A stretch of 64,000 nucleotides of DNA from Kallipyga gabonensis (GCF_001286805.1 NZ_CXYV01000002.1:310001-374000); one strand, 5' to 3'. Shown: positions 25,570-34,111, numbered from the stretch's first letter. The notes: generated from the letters alone by a model not told the origin. Numbers and translations are program-made.

Positions 25570-25830
25570 GAAAATACCCCTCTTCCTGGTGATTTTGCCA
25601 TTTGGGGCGGTACGGCAACACCCCTCTTCCTGGTGATTTTTCCGATTGGAGCGGTACGACAATACCCCTCTTTCTGATGAATTTCGCCATTTGGAACGGT
25701 ACGAGGATACCCCTCTTCCTGATGATTTCGCTATTTGGAACGGTATGACAATACCCCTCTTCCTGATGAATTCGCTATTTGGGACGGTATGGCAGTACCC
25801 CTCTTACTACCAATTTCGCCGGTTGGGCCG
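25570..25830. repeat. Tandem array, six units of 44-45 bp (ACCCCTCTTCCTG family)
   Basis: TACCCC or CACCCC recurs at 25575, 25619, 25663, 25708, 25752 and 25796. A unit reads roughly TACCCCTCTTCCTGATGAA, then TTTCGCCATTTGGAACGGTA and a variable GACAA. The word TTTCGCCA and the CCCCTYTTCCT part resemble the array at 19.3 kb. No spacers or conserved open frame. Confidence 0.85.
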
Positions 25831-26053
25831 GTATAATTATACTTACCTTTCTATCTGTGTTTTTCAGGTATTAGTTATTACCAAAATAATCATAGATTGT
25901 TTTATTCATTGAAAAACCTTATCTTGTTTTTTTGATAATTAGTATTACAATTAATTATAAGAGGTGAATGAATAGAAAGGAGGTAACAGGCATTTTATTT
26001 TGCCAAATCGCCTTGGAGAATATGATTCTGTGCAAAATAATTGGAGGTTAAGT
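25831..26053 (+). promoter_or_regulatory. AT-rich leader with promoter and orphan Shine-Dalgarno
   Basis: TTGATA (25932-25937) and TATAAG (25956-25961), 18 bases apart, are a plausible promoter. GAAAGGAGG at 25975-25983 has no start codon at a suitable distance and lies 70 bases before the ATG at 26054, which has its own TTGGAGG. It may be a transcript-stabilising ribosome site. Confidence 0.45.
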
Positions 26054-26539
26054 ATGAAAAAAATTTCTATTCTATTGGCCCTTTTGCTCATTATCACAAT
26101 GCCAGGTGTCGCAGCTTCCTCTCGCTCAGAGATCATTTCATCGACTTCTACCCCAGTATCAAGTGCCGTTCCGTTTAGAAATAATCCTTTTACTTATCAT
26201 TATGAAACAACTCCTCTAGTTTTATTAAGAGTAAAGCATTTTACCCAAAAGCAAGCTTATGACAGGGATTACTTTGCTGAAGTGATAGAAACGATATTTG
26301 CAAGTAATAAATATACCTTTCCATTATCCTTAGGTGTTAAACTATATAATTCCATGAACCCTACTCATAAGCAAGCAGGAACACTAAAAGTCTGGAAAGG
26401 CGAAAAGAAGCAGATTGCCACCTCCGGCATTACCGGAAAGTCTCACGTGGTGAATCGGTGGCTCATCTACCGTACCCTATATATTGGAGAAGACGGCAGT
26501 GTTCTTCTCGATAAAACAGGCTCTGTACGGCAAAGGTAG
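26054..26539 (+). CDS. Secreted protein of unknown function
   Basis: A 161-residue protein. The start at 26054 is chosen because TTGGAGG precedes it and a signal peptide then begins directly (MKKIS, hydrophobic core, GVAAS near residue 22). The mature part has a Ser/Thr-rich start, then basic and aromatic strands ending in a KTGSVRQR tail. The 5' half is AT-rich and the 3' half is closer to the host composition. No family recognised. It lies 6 bases before a small membrane protein gene. Confidence 0.55.
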   Translation: MKKISILLALLLIITMPGVAASSRSEIISSTSTPVSSAVPFRNNPFTYHYETTPLVLLRVKHFTQKQAYDRDYFAEVIETIFASNKYTFPLSLGVKLYNSMNPTHKQAGTLKVWKGEKKQIATSGITGKSHVVNRWLIYRTLYIGEDGSVLLDKTGSVRQR

Positions 26540-26545
26540 GGCATC

Positions 26546-26821
26546 ATGAAAAAAGAACTTCTTTCAATATATGAAGAAATCAAGCGCCCCTACACCAAAC
26601 TCAATCTTTCTTACCATCTCTTTAAGATAGGTGGATGCTTTGCCCTAGTTCTCTTTTTAACTAACCTGATTGAGGGAGTCATCCAAGCTGTTGCCCGATG
26701 GCAAGGAAATATGGTCCTCTTCAAACAAATAGCGGTGAATTCGGCATATTCTGATTCTTCAATGGCCACCCTTTGTCTCCTTTTTATTATCGTCAGCTAT
26801 CTTCTCCGGAAAAAAATATAA
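26546..26821 (+). CDS. Small two-helix membrane protein
   Basis: A 91-residue protein with hydrophobic helices at about 25-45 and 73-87 and a charged N-terminus (KKELLSIYEEIKRPY). The C-terminus LLRKKI suggests both ends are cytoplasmic. Unknown family. It is almost contiguous with the secreted protein gene, so the two may act together, for example as a product with its partner or immunity protein; this is inferred from position only. Confidence 0.5.
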   Translation: MKKELLSIYEEIKRPYTKLNLSYHLFKIGGCFALVLFLTNLIEGVIQAVARWQGNMVLFKQIAVNSAYSDSSMATLCLLFIIVSYLLRKKI

Positions 26822-26843
26822 AAATCGATATCCCTTTCTATAA

Positions 26844-26889
26844 AAGACCCCCTCAAGTCCCGCTATGAAGCGAAGGCTGAGGGGGTCTT
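26844..26889. terminator. Bidirectional terminator
   Basis: AAGACCCCCTCA (26844-26855) pairs with TGAGGGGGTCTT (26878-26889) between two converging genes. Confidence 0.85.
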
Positions 26890-26902
26890 CTTGATGATCC
26901 CT

Positions 26903-28330
26903 TTATTCGCAGGAAACCAGGGGGTTCAGAAGATGGTAGAGGGTCTTGACGTGGATGCCGGTAGCCATGGCGGGCAGGTAGCTCCGGGCCTTGGACCGGT
27001 AGGCGGTACCGGCGATGTCCAGGTGGATCCAGGGGAGGTCTTCCTTGACAAAGGCTCCGACAAAGAGGCCGGCGGTGACGGACCCGGCTTCCCGACCTGC
27101 CGAATTCTTGATGTCAGCGACGTCGGAGTCATTGAGCTTCTTGAAGAGGTCGTCATAGGGGAAGGTCCAGACCTTCTCCCCGGCCAGATCAGCGGCCTCC
27201 TGGAATTCCTCATAAAAGTCCGGTGCATTGGTCACGGCCCCGGTGTACTCCTCGCCAAGGGCGCTGAGGACGGCCCCGGTCAGGGTGGCCAGGTCGATGA
27301 CCCGGTCTGCACCCAGGTTGGTCGAGGCGTAGTGGACCGCGTCCGCCAGGGTCAGCCGACCCTCGGCATCCGTATTGACCACCTCAATGGTCAAGCCCTT
27401 CATGGAGCCGATGATGTCCCCTGTCTTGTATGCGGTCCCGGAGATCATATTCTCGCAGGCCGCGACCAGGCCCACCACATTGCACTTGGCCTTGGACTTG
27501 CCCAGGGCGTACATGGTCCCGATGACCGAGCCGGCCCCACCCATATCCGAGTGCATGGTGGCCATGCCACCGGGCGTCTTCACGCAATAGCCCCCACTGT
27601 CATAAGTCAGGCCCTTGCCCACCAGGGCTGTCTTGGGGCCATCGCTATTGGCCAGCTCCATGACGATGAGGCGGGGGCGGTTGGCTGCCCCGCGGGCAAC
27701 TGCCAGGTAGGCCTCCATCCCCAGATCCCGGATGGCCTCTTCCTCATAGACCGTCACCTTGACCCCCACCGACTCCAGCTTTTCCCTGGCCAGGTTGGCC
27801 AGGCTTTCGGGATAAATGACATTGGCCCGCTCATTGACCAGGTCCCGGGCAAAGAAAACTCCATCCATCATATCCCTAATCCGGGCCAAACCGTCCCTAA
27901 GCTTCTCTTCCTTTCCCCCGGCAGGGATGTAGTTGATGACCAATTGGACCTCATCGTCCTTCCTGTCCGTTTTCTTGGAGAAGCGGTAGTCCCCTTGACG
28001 AAGGCCCTCATAGACCGCCATCAGGGTCTTCCGGTGACAGAGGCCCAGGTCAGGCATAGCCAGTTCCACCACCTCCTCCTTCTTCTCCCGGACCAACTTG
28101 CCCAGGTCAAAGAAGATCTCCCGAAGGTCTTCCAGGGTCAGGTCCTTCTCCCCTAACCCCAGGGCAACCTGGCCGGCCCCCTCCGGAGAGGGGAGGTAGA
28201 CCATCTCCCCCTTCTTCCCCTCAAAACCCAGCTTATCCAGGTAGGCACCAAGGCCTCCTTCCGCCTTGTCTCCCGGGCGGAGGAAAGACACCTTAGCTCC
28301 ACCCTCTCCATATAATTGAATATCGATCAT
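26903..28330 (-). CDS. pepA: Leucyl aminopeptidase (M17)
   Basis: A 475-residue cytosol aminopeptidase that removes N-terminal residues from peptides. VGKGLTYDSGGYCVK holds the metal-ligand Lys and Asp, and NTDAEGRL (near residue 325) is the M17 signature with Asp, Glu and the catalytic Arg. The N-terminal domain is typical. A peptide- and amino-acid-fermenting lifestyle fits. GAGGAAACT precedes the ATG. Confidence 0.95.
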   Translation of the reverse strand: MIDIQLYGEGGAKVSFLRPGDKAEGGLGAYLDKLGFEGKKGEMVYLPSPEGAGQVALGLGEKDLTLEDLREIFFDLGKLVREKKEEVVELAMPDLGLCHRKTLMAVYEGLRQGDYRFSKKTDRKDDEVQLVINYIPAGGKEEKLRDGLARIRDMMDGVFFARDLVNERANVIYPESLANLAREKLESVGVKVTVYEEEAIRDLGMEAYLAVARGAANRPRLIVMELANSDGPKTALVGKGLTYDSGGYCVKTPGGMATMHSDMGGAGSVIGTMYALGKSKAKCNVVGLVAACENMISGTAYKTGDIIGSMKGLTIEVVNTDAEGRLTLADAVHYASTNLGADRVIDLATLTGAVLSALGEEYTGAVTNAPDFYEEFQEAADLAGEKVWTFPYDDLFKKLNDSDVADIKNSAGREAGSVTAGLFVGAFVKEDLPWIHLDIAGTAYRSKARSYLPAMATGIHVKTLYHLLNPLVSCE

Positions 28331-28376
28331 AGTTTCCTCTTTTCTTTTCTCCTACAGGACCGGACCATGTCCAGCC

Positions 28377-28889
28377 CTATTGGTGACCATATTTCAAAAA
28401 GTCCGAAGGGGGAAGGTCCGGCAGGTCCATTCCCATCCCCTTTTTGTCCATTTCATGCAACTTAATAAGAAGAAGATTAATGTCCACCTGGAGGGTTTGG
28501 GCCAGGCTGACGACATCGACCCCCTCCTTCAGGTGGTCCCGGACCTCCCCATCATCCATAAGGAGATGGGCGGCAAAGACATTGGCCTCATATTCCGACC
28601 GGGAAGTTGTGGAAAAGAGGGTGAATTGGACCATGTCAAGGATCCCCTCCTCCGATTGGTGGAGGACGGCGTGGCCCAGCTCGTGGGCCAGGACAATCCG
28701 CCGGTCTCTCTCCCCCATATTGGCATTGAGGAAGATGCAGGGTCTCCTATCGACCACGGCAAACATCCCCAAAAGCTGGCTGAAGTCAGACCGGTCGTAG
28801 ATGGAGATCCCTAACCCCCGGGCCAGGTCCTCCGGATTATCCGTTTGAAATTCCTCTTTCAGGGCACAAACCCGTCTTTCAATCTCCAT
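28377..28889 (-). CDS. ImmA/IrrE-type metallopeptidase
   Basis: A 170-residue protein with HELGH (residues 69-73) in the context VLAHELGHAVLHQ and a downstream EYEANVFAAHLLM helix that supplies the third zinc ligand. This is the ImmA/IrrE fold. ImmA of ICEBs1 and IrrE (PprI) of Deinococcus cleave a partner XRE repressor (ImmR, DdrO) after DNA damage. The XRE gene lies 5 bases upstream in the same operon, and a Y-family polymerase gene is divergent, so this protein probably cleaves that XRE regulator. Confidence 0.9.
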   Translation of the reverse strand: MEIERRVCALKEEFQTDNPEDLARGLGISIYDRSDFSQLLGMFAVVDRRPCIFLNANMGERDRRIVLAHELGHAVLHQSEEGILDMVQFTLFSTTSRSEYEANVFAAHLLMDDGEVRDHLKEGVDVVSLAQTLQVDINLLLIKLHEMDKKGMGMDLPDLPPSDFLKYGHQ

Positions 28890-28894
28890 CTATC

Positions 28895-29266
28895 CTATCC
28901 CTCTTTTCGTCCCTCCCAATAGGCATCCTGGAGGGCTCGCATGACCGCATCCTTATCCTCTTCCGTCAAACTTCCACCGGCAAACATAGCTGAGGCCCGC
29001 CGGACCAGGTCCTGAGCTTCCGCCATCCCCAAGTCCGGAGCCGCACTTCCTCCCCCGTCTTCTTCAACCTCCTCCATAAGAAGATAGTTCCGATCCACCG
29101 AGAAAATCTTGGCCATCTTATCATAAATCTGTCGACTCTTGGGGTAGGACTGGCCCGTCTCATAGGAGCCCACCGTCCGAACCGTCACCCCCAGTCGGTC
29201 GGCCAGGTCCTTCTGGGTCCAGCCCGCCTTCTTCCGCAAGTCCCTTACCTTATCTGCAAACTTCAT
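28895..29266 (-). CDS. XRE-family regulator, probable substrate of the adjacent peptidase
   Basis: A 123-residue protein. Residues 5-60 form an XRE helix-turn-helix (WTQKDLADRLGVTVRTVGSYETG), followed by an acidic Gly-rich linker (67-77) and a helical C-terminus (EAQDLVRRASAMFAGG, then EEDKDAVMRALQDAYW). This arrangement resembles ImmR and DdrO, in which cleavage in the C-terminal part inactivates the repressor. The start is at the ATG after GGGGAGAT; TATAAT lies on the minus strand at 29309-29314. The probable operator is the large palindrome at 29407-29447. Confidence 0.85.
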   Translation of the reverse strand: MKFADKVRDLRKKAGWTQKDLADRLGVTVRTVGSYETGQSYPKSRQIYDKMAKIFSVDRNYLLMEEVEEDGGGSAAPDLGMAEAQDLVRRASAMFAGGSLTEEDKDAVMRALQDAYWEGRKEG

Positions 29267-29308
29267 ATCTCCCCCTACATTTCTCAGTCACCCTTTATTG
29301 CTCCTTCC

Positions 29309-29314
29309 ATTATA
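29309..29314 (-). promoter_or_regulatory. -10 element of the XRE-peptidase operon
   Basis: A perfect TATAAT on the minus strand preceded by GTG, about 43 bases before the ATG. No convincing -35. Confidence 0.5.
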
Positions 29315-29378
29315 CACGAAAACGGAAGAAAAACTTTTCTTTTTTCAATAATTTATGAAAAATATCTTCTGTTTTCTC

Positions 29379-29407
29379 TTGACAAACGAGCTTTTTCTTC
29401 CTATACT
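29379..29407 (+). promoter_or_regulatory. Consensus promoter of the Y-family polymerase gene
   Basis: TTGACA (29379-29384) and TATACT (29402-29407) with a 17-base spacer. Such a strong promoter in front of an error-prone polymerase implies repression; the palindrome at 29407-29447 begins at its last base. Confidence 0.85.
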
Positions 29408-29447
29408 TTCTCACAAATAGGAAGTTAATCTTCTTATTTGTGAGAAA
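29407..29447. promoter_or_regulatory. 41-bp near-perfect palindrome, candidate operator
   Basis: Arms TTTCTCACAAATA (29407-29419) and TATTTGTGAGAAA (29435-29447) match perfectly. The inner 15 bases continue the symmetry except for one G-T and one T-T position. It covers the expected start of transcription and stops just before the ribosome-binding site of the polymerase gene. Most likely it binds the adjacent XRE regulator. Confidence 0.75.
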
Positions 29448-29459
29448 GGAGGCCCAATC

Positions 29460-30707
29460 TTGCGACCCACCATCCTCCACGCCGACATGAACGCTTGCTA
29501 CGCTTCTATTGAACAAGCCCGCAATCCTGCCCTACGAGGCAAGGCCATGGCTGTATGCGGATCAGTAGAAGCCCGAAACGGGATCATTCTGGCCAAGTCC
29601 CAGGAAGCCAAGGTCCAAGGGGTTAAAACCGGAGAGGCCATCTGGGAAGCCCAACAAAAGTGTCCGGGCCTCCTCCTGGTCCCTGCCGACTTCACCCTCT
29701 ATCTCGCTTATTCTAAGATGGCCCACCACATCTACCTGGACTACACCAACCGGGTAGAAGCCTACGGGATGGACGAGTGCTGGCTGGATGTGACCGGGAC
29801 CGACCGCATCTTCGGAGATGGGGAAACCATCGCCCGGACCCTCCGCCAGCGGTTCCGGACCGACCTGGGCGTGACCATCTCCGTAGGAATCTCCGACAAC
29901 AAATTCTTCGCCAAGCTGGGCTCCGACTATAAAAAGCCGGATGCTCAAACCCGGATTGACCGGACCAATTATAAGGAAATCGCCTGGCCCTTGCCGGTCT
30001 CCGACCTCCTCTTCTGCGGCCCCCAAACGACAAGAAAGCTGGCCCGCTTCGGTATCCACACCATCGGCAACCTGGCCCTATCGGATCCTGCGTTCATCCG
30101 TAAGCTCCTGGGCATCAACGGCTACCGGCTCTGGCTGGCAGCCAATGGCCGGGACAGGAGCCCCGTAGCTCCCTATGATTTTCGCCCTCCCATCAAGTCT
30201 CTGGGCTGCGGAACCACCTTCCGAAGGGACCTGGTCAACCGCGATGAGGTGGCCCTCTCCCTCCGCCGCCTGGCCAAGGAAGTGGAGGGCAAGCTCCTTT
30301 CCGCCGGCCTCTCCGCCACCCGCCTCACCCTCTCCGTCCGGGACAATAACCTCTTCCAAATGAGCGACGACCTCCCCCTCCCCTATCCCACCCAAAATGC
30401 CCAGGACCTGGCCGACCGGGCCATAGACATCTTCGACGGCTTCTGGTTCTGGAAGCACCGGGTCCGAGCCATGACCCTCCGAGCCTCCCGCCTCCTCCCA
30501 CGACCCAAGGCCACCCAAAGAGCTTTTTTCCCGGACTATCCCCCCCATGAAAAAAAGGAGGACCTGAGTCAGGCCCTCTTTGCTATCCGATCCCGCTTCG
30601 GCCCCAAGTCCATCGACTTCGCCGCCCTCTATGGCTATGACTACGCTGACCTGGACCGGGACCGGGCGGACATGCCCACCAACAAGTTTGTCGCTTGCAC
30701 CCGGTAA
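29460..30707 (+). CDS. dinB: Y-family DNA polymerase (DinB/UmuC type)
   Basis: A 415-residue translesion polymerase. The N-terminus has ADMNACYASIE with metal ligand Asp9 and an aromatic steric gate (Tyr14), and YGMDECWLDVTG supplies the catalytic Asp-Glu pair. Helix-hairpin-helix and little-finger regions follow. TQRAFF near residue 355 might serve as a clamp-binding motif. The start is TTG at 29460, placed 7 bases after AAAGGAGG. It is divergent from the XRE/ImmA pair and controlled by a consensus promoter with a large palindrome, so it is probably DNA-damage inducible. Confidence 0.9.
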   Translation: MRPTILHADMNACYASIEQARNPALRGKAMAVCGSVEARNGIILAKSQEAKVQGVKTGEAIWEAQQKCPGLLLVPADFTLYLAYSKMAHHIYLDYTNRVEAYGMDECWLDVTGTDRIFGDGETIARTLRQRFRTDLGVTISVGISDNKFFAKLGSDYKKPDAQTRIDRTNYKEIAWPLPVSDLLFCGPQTTRKLARFGIHTIGNLALSDPAFIRKLLGINGYRLWLAANGRDRSPVAPYDFRPPIKSLGCGTTFRRDLVNRDEVALSLRRLAKEVEGKLLSAGLSATRLTLSVRDNNLFQMSDDLPLPYPTQNAQDLADRAIDIFDGFWFWKHRVRAMTLRASRLLPRPKATQRAFFPDYPPHEKKEDLSQALFAIRSRFGPKSIDFAALYGYDYADLDRDRADMPTNKFVACTR

Positions 30708-30770
30708 ATCGTGGTAGGATAGGGTGTATACTTTTTTATCTTTTGACACCTATTGGAAGGAGGAGGAACC

Positions 30771-31691
30771 GTGATTTATACCATTACCCTCAACCCCTCT
30801 TTGGATTTAATTTCTATCTTAGATGAGCTGAAGCCGGGTCGAACCCATTTGGCAAAAAATGACAGCTTCCGAGCGGGCGGACGGGCCATTACCGTTTCTC
30901 AGATTTTGAATATTTTGGATATTCCCTCTACCGCTACCGGTTTTGTCGGTGGCCACACGGGTGAATTTATCGAAGAAGAACTCGACAATGCAGGAATTGC
31001 CAACCAGTTTGTCCATATTGCTGATAATACCCGGATTGATGTGTCCATCTTTGACAACGATGTGGAAACCCGGGTATTAGGTCGGTCAACCATTGTAACC
31101 GTCCGGGAAATTAACGACCTCATGTTCTACCTCTCCCGGATTCGGGAAGGGGACTACATCGTCCTGGCCGGATCCTTACCCAAAAATGTTTCTGCCGACC
31201 TCTATGACCGGATGATTGACATCGCTGTGGTCAATGGGGCAAACTTCCTCCCCATCATTGACTCCGAATACCTCCCTGAAGTCCTATCGAAGAAACCCCT
31301 CTTGATCACTCCAACCGTCAAAGAACTCTCCGAGATGCTGGAAGAAGACCTCCGGACCAAGCAGGATATTCTCCGGGCCGGACTAACCTGCATTGACATG
31401 GGTGCCCAAAACGTCATTATCAATCAAAAACTCTCGGGCTCCTTCCTCATTACCTCTGAGCGAAAAACCTATGAAGCGAATGGACCCAGTAAAAAAGTAC
31501 TTTCCTCCACGCACACGGATATGGCCCTGGCGGCGGGCTTTATTGGAGACTATATGCGAATTAATGACCCCAAGGAGGCCTTCAAAGCTGCCCAGGCTGT
31601 CTGCAATGCCACCTACTATTTCCGGTCTCTCCCCAGCTTGGATGACATCCGGGAAGAGATGGGTCGGGTGAATGTTCTACCCCTAAACTAA
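30771..31691 (+). CDS. Degenerate PfkB-family (1-phosphofructokinase-like) protein
   Basis: A 306-residue protein with the overall fold of 1-phosphofructokinase/tagatose-6-phosphate kinase: TLNPSLD at the start, GFVGGHTGEF near 57-66 and VLAGSLP near 131. Conserved functional sites are altered. AGGKGINVS has become AGGRAITVS (35-43), the KPN segment reads TPT, and the GAGD anion hole and catalytic base region reads THTD with Asp250 displaced by one position. It is probably not an ordinary sugar-phosphate kinase and may have become a regulatory or binding protein. The GTG at 30771 is chosen because AAGGAGGAGG lies directly before it. It heads an operon with an ATP-grasp ligase and a PIG-L deacetylase. 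Confidence 0.7.
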   Translation: MIYTITLNPSLDLISILDELKPGRTHLAKNDSFRAGGRAITVSQILNILDIPSTATGFVGGHTGEFIEEELDNAGIANQFVHIADNTRIDVSIFDNDVETRVLGRSTIVTVREINDLMFYLSRIREGDYIVLAGSLPKNVSADLYDRMIDIAVVNGANFLPIIDSEYLPEVLSKKPLLITPTVKELSEMLEEDLRTKQDILRAGLTCIDMGAQNVIINQKLSGSFLITSERKTYEANGPSKKVLSSTHTDMALAAGFIGDYMRINDPKEAFKAAQAVCNATYYFRSLPSLDDIREEMGRVNVLPLN

Positions 31692-31704
31692 AAAGGATAC
31701 GCTC

Positions 31705-32898
31705 ATGAAGCTCGCTCATTGCCCTTATGAATATATACCGGTCATCCTGGGGTCCAATATGAACTCCCTGGGGACAATCCGCGCCTTTCGGTCTCTGGGT
31801 CTCGGCGGAATTATCGTAGCGGAAGAAGACGGTATGGCCTGCCACTCCAAATATGCGGTCAAAACCTTCATTCAGGATGACCTGGTGGAGGGTCTGGAAA
31901 AGGCCGGGGCCTACCTGGCCTCGATCGGCAAGAAAGGCTACCTCTTGGCTACCTCGGACGACTACGCTCTCCGGGTCGCTCAGCTGGGCTCCTTGCCCAA
32001 CTTCCACATCGTCAATAACAATGCGGAAATCATCCAAGCCTGCCTGGATAAGACCGGACTCTATCCCCTTTTCGATAAAATCGGGGTGGACTACCCCAGG
32101 TCACGCCGGGTTAAAGGAGGAAAGGATTTACTGGACATCCATGACCTGAAATTCCCTCTTCTGGTTAAGCCGGTGGTTTCCATCCATTTCTCTGACCGTT
32201 TTGATAAGGCTACCATCCTCTACAAGGAAACAGAGGTGAAAAACTACGTCAACCGGCTGGAAGAAGCCGGACTGGACCGGAGGACCCTGGTCGCTCAGGA
32301 ATTTATTCCGGGCAGCGAACAAAACCTCATCTACTACTTTGCCTATATCAAGAATGGAGAAACCATTCGAGAAGTGGCTTCCCGGAAAATCCGCCAATAT
32401 CCCCCCAATGCAGGAACCACAACAGCCGGCCTATATGAAGATATTCCCGGCGTTTACCCGGTAGGACAGAAAATTGACCGAGCTTTAGCTTTTGATGGGC
32501 TCCATGGAATGGAATTTAAGTATGACCCCCGGGACGGAAAATACTACTTCCTGGACTCCAATCCCAGAACTTATCTGGATATTTCCGCCCTGGAGGCAAC
32601 AGGGGTCAATGTCCTCCAGGCCGCCTACCTGGACTTCATGGGGGAATCCATCGACTTCATTCCGAAGAAAATCCAAAGAGAGGTCCTCTGGATCAAGGAC
32701 CATGACGACATGATTCGTGCACTGTATTCCAATAAAAAAAGACATCCGGACTATGCACTTAGCTATCGTCAATACAAAAAGACACTTCAGGGAAACGTGG
32801 TCTATGCAGTAAAAGATGCTGACGATCCGGAACCCAGAAAATATATCAACAGGGAGAAGGTGAACTACATTGTCAAAAAGCTTTTCCGCCGGGGTTAA
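31705..32898 (+). CDS. ATP-grasp ligase of uncertain substrate
   Basis: A 397-residue protein. The N-terminal part (VILGSNMNSLGTIRAFRSLG) is a Rossmann-like pre-ATP-grasp domain, and the middle has FPLLVKPV and LVAQEFIPG segments typical of ATP-grasp nucleotide binding. FLDSNPRTY near residue 288 carries the acidic and Asn metal ligands. It resembles carboxylate-amine ligases such as the D-aspartate ligase Asl of enterococci, which makes peptidoglycan cross-bridges, but the substrate cannot be told from sequence. It is followed by an overlapping PIG-L gene. Confidence 0.7.
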   Translation: MKLAHCPYEYIPVILGSNMNSLGTIRAFRSLGLGGIIVAEEDGMACHSKYAVKTFIQDDLVEGLEKAGAYLASIGKKGYLLATSDDYALRVAQLGSLPNFHIVNNNAEIIQACLDKTGLYPLFDKIGVDYPRSRRVKGGKDLLDIHDLKFPLLVKPVVSIHFSDRFDKATILYKETEVKNYVNRLEEAGLDRRTLVAQEFIPGSEQNLIYYFAYIKNGETIREVASRKIRQYPPNAGTTTAGLYEDIPGVYPVGQKIDRALAFDGLHGMEFKYDPRDGKYYFLDSNPRTYLDISALEATGVNVLQAAYLDFMGESIDFIPKKIQREVLWIKDHDDMIRALYSNKKRHPDYALSYRQYKKTLQGNVVYAVKDADDPEPRKYINREKVNYIVKKLFRRG

Positions 32899-33802
32899 GG
32901 GCCTTCTCGCCCGCCTTCTCAAGGGTCCCATTCGTAGCTACAATAAAAGAAAAATCCGCCAAATCCACCAGGGACGCCCCTTCCAGGCACAAGCCTTGGA
33001 TCCGCCCTCCCTTTTTGGAAAAAAAATTCTGGTCCTCGTTCCCCATATCGACGATGAAATTCTTGGTCTGGGCCAATTTTTCCTTGACCTCAAGGGAAAG
33101 GCGGAGATTGACCTCCTCTACACGACAGACAACCGGAATGGACAGGGAGATGAGGTTCGCTTTGAAGAACTCAAGGTCATTGCGGAAGAATTAAACCTTC
33201 ATGTGATCAAGGCGATCGACATCCCTAATGCCCAAAAGACTTCCCACCTCAGAGCCAACTGGGACTACTTCCTTGACCGGATCAAGGAGGTCCTCGTCGC
33301 CAGGGATTATGACCTGGTTTGCTCGGTGAATTTTTTGGATGCCCATGTCGACCATGAGGCTACCTGCTTCGGCCTTGCCCAGGCCCTTAAAGACTTGGGA
33401 GATAGAGAAGGAGCCCCACCCCATATTCTCCTCTACCAGGGGTCTAACTTCCTCCCCTATGCCTGGATCAACCGCTATCTTCTGATTGACGAAGAAGATA
33501 AGAAAAAACTTCGAAAACTCTCTTCCGTTTTTTCTTCCCAAATCTTCATCGAATTCGATTTCTATGAATGCCTGGCCCAGGAGTTAGCAAGGACCTACCT
33601 CCACACCGAGGAAGCCGGAGAATTCTACCGGATCATGACCAGAGAGGACTTCCTCCACCTGGCCCAAGCCTTGGACTTTGACCAAATTATCCGAGACTAT
33701 CCCTTCCGTTTCTCTGCCCACCACTCCTTCCACAAGATGGTGGATGGTGAAAGAGAAAGGCAGGAGAAATATACGGGAATTCTCCAAAGTTTGGAAGAAT
33801 AA
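32870..33802 (+). CDS. PIG-L/LmbE-family deacetylase
   Basis: A 310-residue protein with the zinc-site motif PHIDDE (58-63, usual form PHPDDE) and a second motif AHVDHE near 157. Members remove N-acetyl groups from GlcNAc-containing lipids, thiol precursors or antibiotics. The start, a TTG at 32870 after GGAGAAGG, overlaps the ATP-grasp gene by 29 bases, so translation is coupled. It has no signal peptide. Together with the ATP-grasp ligase it suggests a pathway that deacetylates an amino sugar and then couples an acid to the free amine. Confidence 0.8.
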   Translation: MSKSFSAGVKGLLARLLKGPIRSYNKRKIRQIHQGRPFQAQALDPPSLFGKKILVLVPHIDDEILGLGQFFLDLKGKAEIDLLYTTDNRNGQGDEVRFEELKVIAEELNLHVIKAIDIPNAQKTSHLRANWDYFLDRIKEVLVARDYDLVCSVNFLDAHVDHEATCFGLAQALKDLGDREGAPPHILLYQGSNFLPYAWINRYLLIDEEDKKKLRKLSSVFSSQIFIEFDFYECLAQELARTYLHTEEAGEFYRIMTREDFLHLAQALDFDQIIRDYPFRFSAHHSFHKMVDGERERQEKYTGILQSLEE

Positions 33803-33805
33803 AAA

Positions 33806-33880
33806 AAGAGCTTCTCTAATGCAGTGAGTTTGACAAAACGCCTTGCATCAAAAGAAGCATCTCTTGAGTAAGATTATCCT
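33806..33880 (+). terminator. Possible terminator after the PIG-L gene
   Basis: An imperfect long inverted repeat (AAGAGCTTCT..ATGCA with TGCAT..AGAAGCATCTCTT) is followed by CCTTTTTTATT. The stem has bulges, so the function is uncertain. Confidence 0.35.
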
Positions 33881-33883
33881 TTT

Positions 33884-34111
33884 TTATTCATCCTCCCCTG
33901 TGTAGTGGAGGATGGAGACGAATTTTCCCTCCTTATTTTGAATCTTCCGCAAGCTCTTGTGGAAGGTGGGTCGGTCCATCCAAACTTCCCGGCCGCACCC
34001 GGCACACTCCAGCTTGATTTCGGTTCCTATCCGATGGATGATCCAGGCATTTGTTCCGCAGGGATGGCCTTTTTTCAGGGCGACAACATTACCCACTTGG
34101 TAGTTGATCAT
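33884..34111 (-). CDS. DUF951 protein
   Basis: A 75-residue protein of the DUF951 family (YyzM type). The conserved order is YQVGNVVALKKGHPCGTNAW, then an ECAGCGREVWM zinc-knuckle-like part with two Cys. Function unknown; the family is common in Firmicutes, often near the origin and beside MscS-type channels. It begins 3 bases after the MscS gene. Confidence 0.9.
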   Translation of the reverse strand: MINYQVGNVVALKKGHPCGTNAWIIHRIGTEIKLECAGCGREVWMDRPTFHKSLRKIQNKEGKFVSILHYTGEDE

